Assembly (NCBI GenBank): GCA_965204525.1 | Contig: OZ241994.1 | Span: 2,108,001 to 2,172,000 of the forward strand | DNA length: 64,000 nt | Direction of reading: 5' to 3' | DNA from: Bin5 sp965204525 | GTDB taxonomy: Bacteria; Chloroflexota; Anaerolineae; Caldilineales; Caldilineaceae | Shown: one piece after another, positions 62,062 to 64,000 of the stretch | Layout of the letters: each line of letters begins with the position of its first letter | Position numbering within the stretch: position 1 is the stretch's first letter | Position numbers and translations under genes: made by a program | The notes under the pieces: model-generated | Databases searched by the model: none | What the model saw: only the letters and a program-made list of their open reading frames with translations | What the model was told of the DNA's origin: nothing

Positions 62062-63339
62062 CTAGCCGCCGCGGCCGAACATGTTGTCGCGTTCGGGGCC
62101 GACGGAGACATAGGAGACGGGCACGCCGGCCAGCTCGGAGATGCGGTTTATGTAGTCGCGTGCCTGGACGGGCAGTGCGGCCCAGCTGCCGCAGCCGGTT
62201 GTGGGTCCGTCCCAGCCGGGCATCTCCTCCCAGAGCGGTTGGGCGTTCATGAGGAGAGAGGTGTCGGGGACGGTGTCGGTGAGCACTGTGCCGTCCTCCA
62301 GGCGATAGCCTGTGCAGATTTTGAGCGTTTCGATGCCGTCGAGGACATCCAGTTTGGTGATGGCGAGGCCGGTCATGCCGTTGAGCCAGGCTGCGTAGCG
62401 AATGGCGACGCCGTCGAACCAGCCGCAGCGCCGCGGGCGGCCGGTGGTTGCACCGAACTCCTGACCGACGTCCTGCATGCGCTTGCCGATGTCGTCGTGA
62501 AGCTCCACGGGGAAGGGGCCGTCTCCCACGCAGGTGCTGTAGGCTTTGCAGACGCCGTAGACTTCGTCAAGCGAGCCGGCCGGCAAACCGGCGCCGGAGG
62601 GGGCGAACGCGGCCGTGGGATGGCTGCTGGTAACATAGGGGTAGATGCCCCAATCAAGATCGCGCATGACGCCGAGCTGCCCTTCGAGCAGGATATCGTT
62701 ATTGGCCTCCAGGGCCATGCGCAGGATAGGCGCGGTATCGACGATGCGGGGCGCCAGCTGCAGGCGGAACTCCATCAGAAGATCGAACATTTCACGGCCG
62801 TCGACCGGCTGCCCGCCGAGAATTGTCAGCTTCTGGTTAATGGTGCGTAGCGCGCCGTCCAGACGGCCCTCCAGCCAGTCGGGTTGGAGGAGATCCCCGA
62901 TGCGGAGGCCGGAGCGGGTGGCTTTGTCGCTGTAGGCCGGGCCGACGCCGCGCATAGTGGTGCCGATGGTGTCGGCGCCGCGGGCCTTCTCCTCCAGCTC
63001 GTCGAGCGTGCGGTGGTAGGGCAGAACCATCTGGGCGCGGCTGCTTATCCAGAGGCGGTCGCAGCTGACACCGATCGATTTGAGGTGGGCGATCTCTTCC
63101 AGCAGCGACTGGGGGTTGACGACGCAGCCGGTGCCGATGATGTTGTGGACATTCGGATAAAAGATGCCGCAGGGAATGATATGGAGTACGGTCTTGCCGT
63201 AGTCGTTTACGACGGTATGGCCGGCGTTGTCGCCGCCCTGGAAGCGTACGACATAGTGGGCCCGTTTGGCCAGATAATCGACGATGCGACCTTTTCCCTC
63301 ATCACCCCACTGGGCGCCGACAACGGCAGTAACAGTCAT
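62062..63339 (-). CDS. purA: Adenylosuccinate synthetase
   Basis: A 425-residue GTP-dependent ligase with the N-terminal loop GAQWGDEGKGRIVD (catalytic Asp, about 8-21), GDNAGHTVV, and the GTP-binding C-terminal part. It converts IMP to adenylosuccinate. It begins 2 bases after guaB on the same strand. Confidence 0.97.
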   Translation of the reverse strand: MTVTAVVGAQWGDEGKGRIVDYLAKRAHYVVRFQGGDNAGHTVVNDYGKTVLHIIPCGIFYPNVHNIIGTGCVVNPQSLLEEIAHLKSIGVSCDRLWISSRAQMVLPYHRTLDELEEKARGADTIGTTMRGVGPAYSDKATRSGLRIGDLLQPDWLEGRLDGALRTINQKLTILGGQPVDGREMFDLLMEFRLQLAPRIVDTAPILRMALEANNDILLEGQLGVMRDLDWGIYPYVTSSHPTAAFAPSGAGLPAGSLDEVYGVCKAYSTCVGDGPFPVELHDDIGKRMQDVGQEFGATTGRPRRCGWFDGVAIRYAAWLNGMTGLAITKLDVLDGIETLKICTGYRLEDGTVLTDTVPDTSLLMNAQPLWEEMPGWDGPTTGCGSWAALPVQARDYINRISELAGVPVSYVSVGPERDNMFGRGG

Positions 63340-63340
63340 T

Positions 63341-64000
63341 CTAGTTCCCTGGATTCACTTGATAGTTCGGCGCCTCTTTGGTAATGACGACGCTGTGCGG
63401 GTGGCTTTCCTGGTAGCCTGCCGGACTGATGCGCACGAAGCGGGCTTTGCGCCACAGGTCGGGCAGACTCTGGGCGCCGACATAACCCATCCCGGAACGT
63501 AGGCCGCCCAAAAGCTGGAAGACGAATTCATTAAGATAGCCCTTATAGGGCACCTGCCCTTCGAGGCCTTCGGGTACGGTCTTGCCGCCGATGTCGGGTG
63601 AAGCGCCGTTGAGCGATTGGTCTGAGGCATAGCGGTCTGCGGCGCGGCCTTTCATGGCGCCGATGCTGCCCATGCCCCGGTATTCTTTGAAGGAACGTCC
63701 TTCGCGGATGACGATTTCGCCGGGAGACTCGTGCAGGCCGGCGAGGAGGCTGCCGAGCATTACTGCGGAGGCGCCGCAGGCAAGGGCTTTGGTGATATCG
63801 CCACTGTAGCGGATGCCGCCGTCGGCGATCAGGGAAACGCCGCAAGATTGGGCGGCTTCGGCGCAGGTGGCGATGGCGGTAAGCTGGGGCATGCCGGCGC
63901 CGGAAACGATGCGGGTGGTGCAGATCGAGCCTGCACCGACGCCGACTTTGACCACGTTGGCGCCGGCCTCGGTCAGCATTTGCACGCCCTGCGCGGTAAC
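63341..64000 (-). CDS. guaB: IMP dehydrogenase, 5' part outside the window
   Basis: The C-terminal 219 codons. The catalytic loop GVGAGSICTTR is visible (Cys near base 63920), then ADGGIRYSGDITKALACGASAVMLGS (phosphate/substrate binding), RGMGSIGAMKGR and the flap region PEGLEGQVPYKG. The frame is open to the window edge, so the start and the CBS domains lie beyond. Makes XMP from IMP; adjacent to purA, which uses the same IMP. Confidence 0.96.
   Translation of the reverse strand, partial: VTAQGVQMLTEAGANVVKVGVGAGSICTTRIVSGAGMPQLTAIATCAEAAQSCGVSLIADGGIRYSGDITKALACGASAVMLGSLLAGLHESPGEIVIREGRSFKEYRGMGSIGAMKGRAADRYASDQSLNGASPDIGGKTVPEGLEGQVPYKGYLNEFVFQLLGGLRSGMGYVGAQSLPDLWRKARFVRISPAGYQESHPHSVVITKEAPNYQVNPGN

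Overview
The window reads as chromosomal DNA of a GC-rich, non-model bacterium. My best guess is a member of the Chloroflexota (Caldilinea- or Anaerolinea-like). The guess rests on the mix of several sugar/peptide ABC importers, Gfo/Idh/MocA dehydrogenase, spondin/LysM surface protein, a family of DipZ-like thioredoxin lipoproteins and a Bacillus-type SOS box. There is no rRNA, tRNA or CRISPR in the window, so taxonomy is inference only.

Layout. (1) 1-7.8 kb, plus strand: a dipeptide/oligopeptide ABC importer operon (substrate-binding protein, two permeases, and one fused OppD-OppF ATPase), followed by a Gfo/Idh/MocA oxidoreductase and an MDR dehydrogenase. (2) 8-10 kb, minus: a histidine kinase/response regulator pair. 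(3) 10.1-19.8 kb, plus: a spondin/LysM surface protein with Met-Asp-Lys octapeptide repeats; a thioredoxin lipoprotein whose first catalytic Cys codon is UGA, followed by a SECIS-like hairpin (probable selenoprotein); a UvrD-like helicase; a 1280-residue GH-like/triple amidase protein; and scpA. (4) 19.9-28.4 kb, minus: acs, sucD, sucC, a sugar ABC importer and an amidohydrolase. (5) 28.8-31.8 kb, plus: hisB, a threonine dehydratase-like enzyme, a dihydroorotate-dehydrogenase-like protein and a membrane protein. (6) 32.4-47.1 kb, plus: a compact, lower-GC defence island that I read as a type 3 BREX system (brxF, brxC/pglY, pglXI, pglZ, terminal brxA-like gene). It has no visible brxHII helicase but carries three extra genes: an AlbA_2/HATPase protein broken by a 20-bp tandem duplication, an OLD-like DUF3696 ATPase, and an unrecognised partner. 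(7) 47.1-49.7 kb: a scar of broken genes and short repeats. (8) 49.7-64 kb: a secreted LRR-Fn3-metallopeptidase, a radical-SAM DNA-repair-type protein under a consensus leaderless promoter with an embedded SOS box, dtd, a FtsJ/RlmM-like methyltransferase, purB, an orphan HepT-like protein, a pair of ABC exporter half-transporters, purA and the 3' part of guaB.

How it fits together: most of the window is ordinary metabolism and transport. The points worth attention are the probable selenocysteine thioredoxin at 12.2 kb, the variant BREX-3 island with its breakable AlbA_2 gene, and the perfectly built SOS promoter at 53.58 kb.
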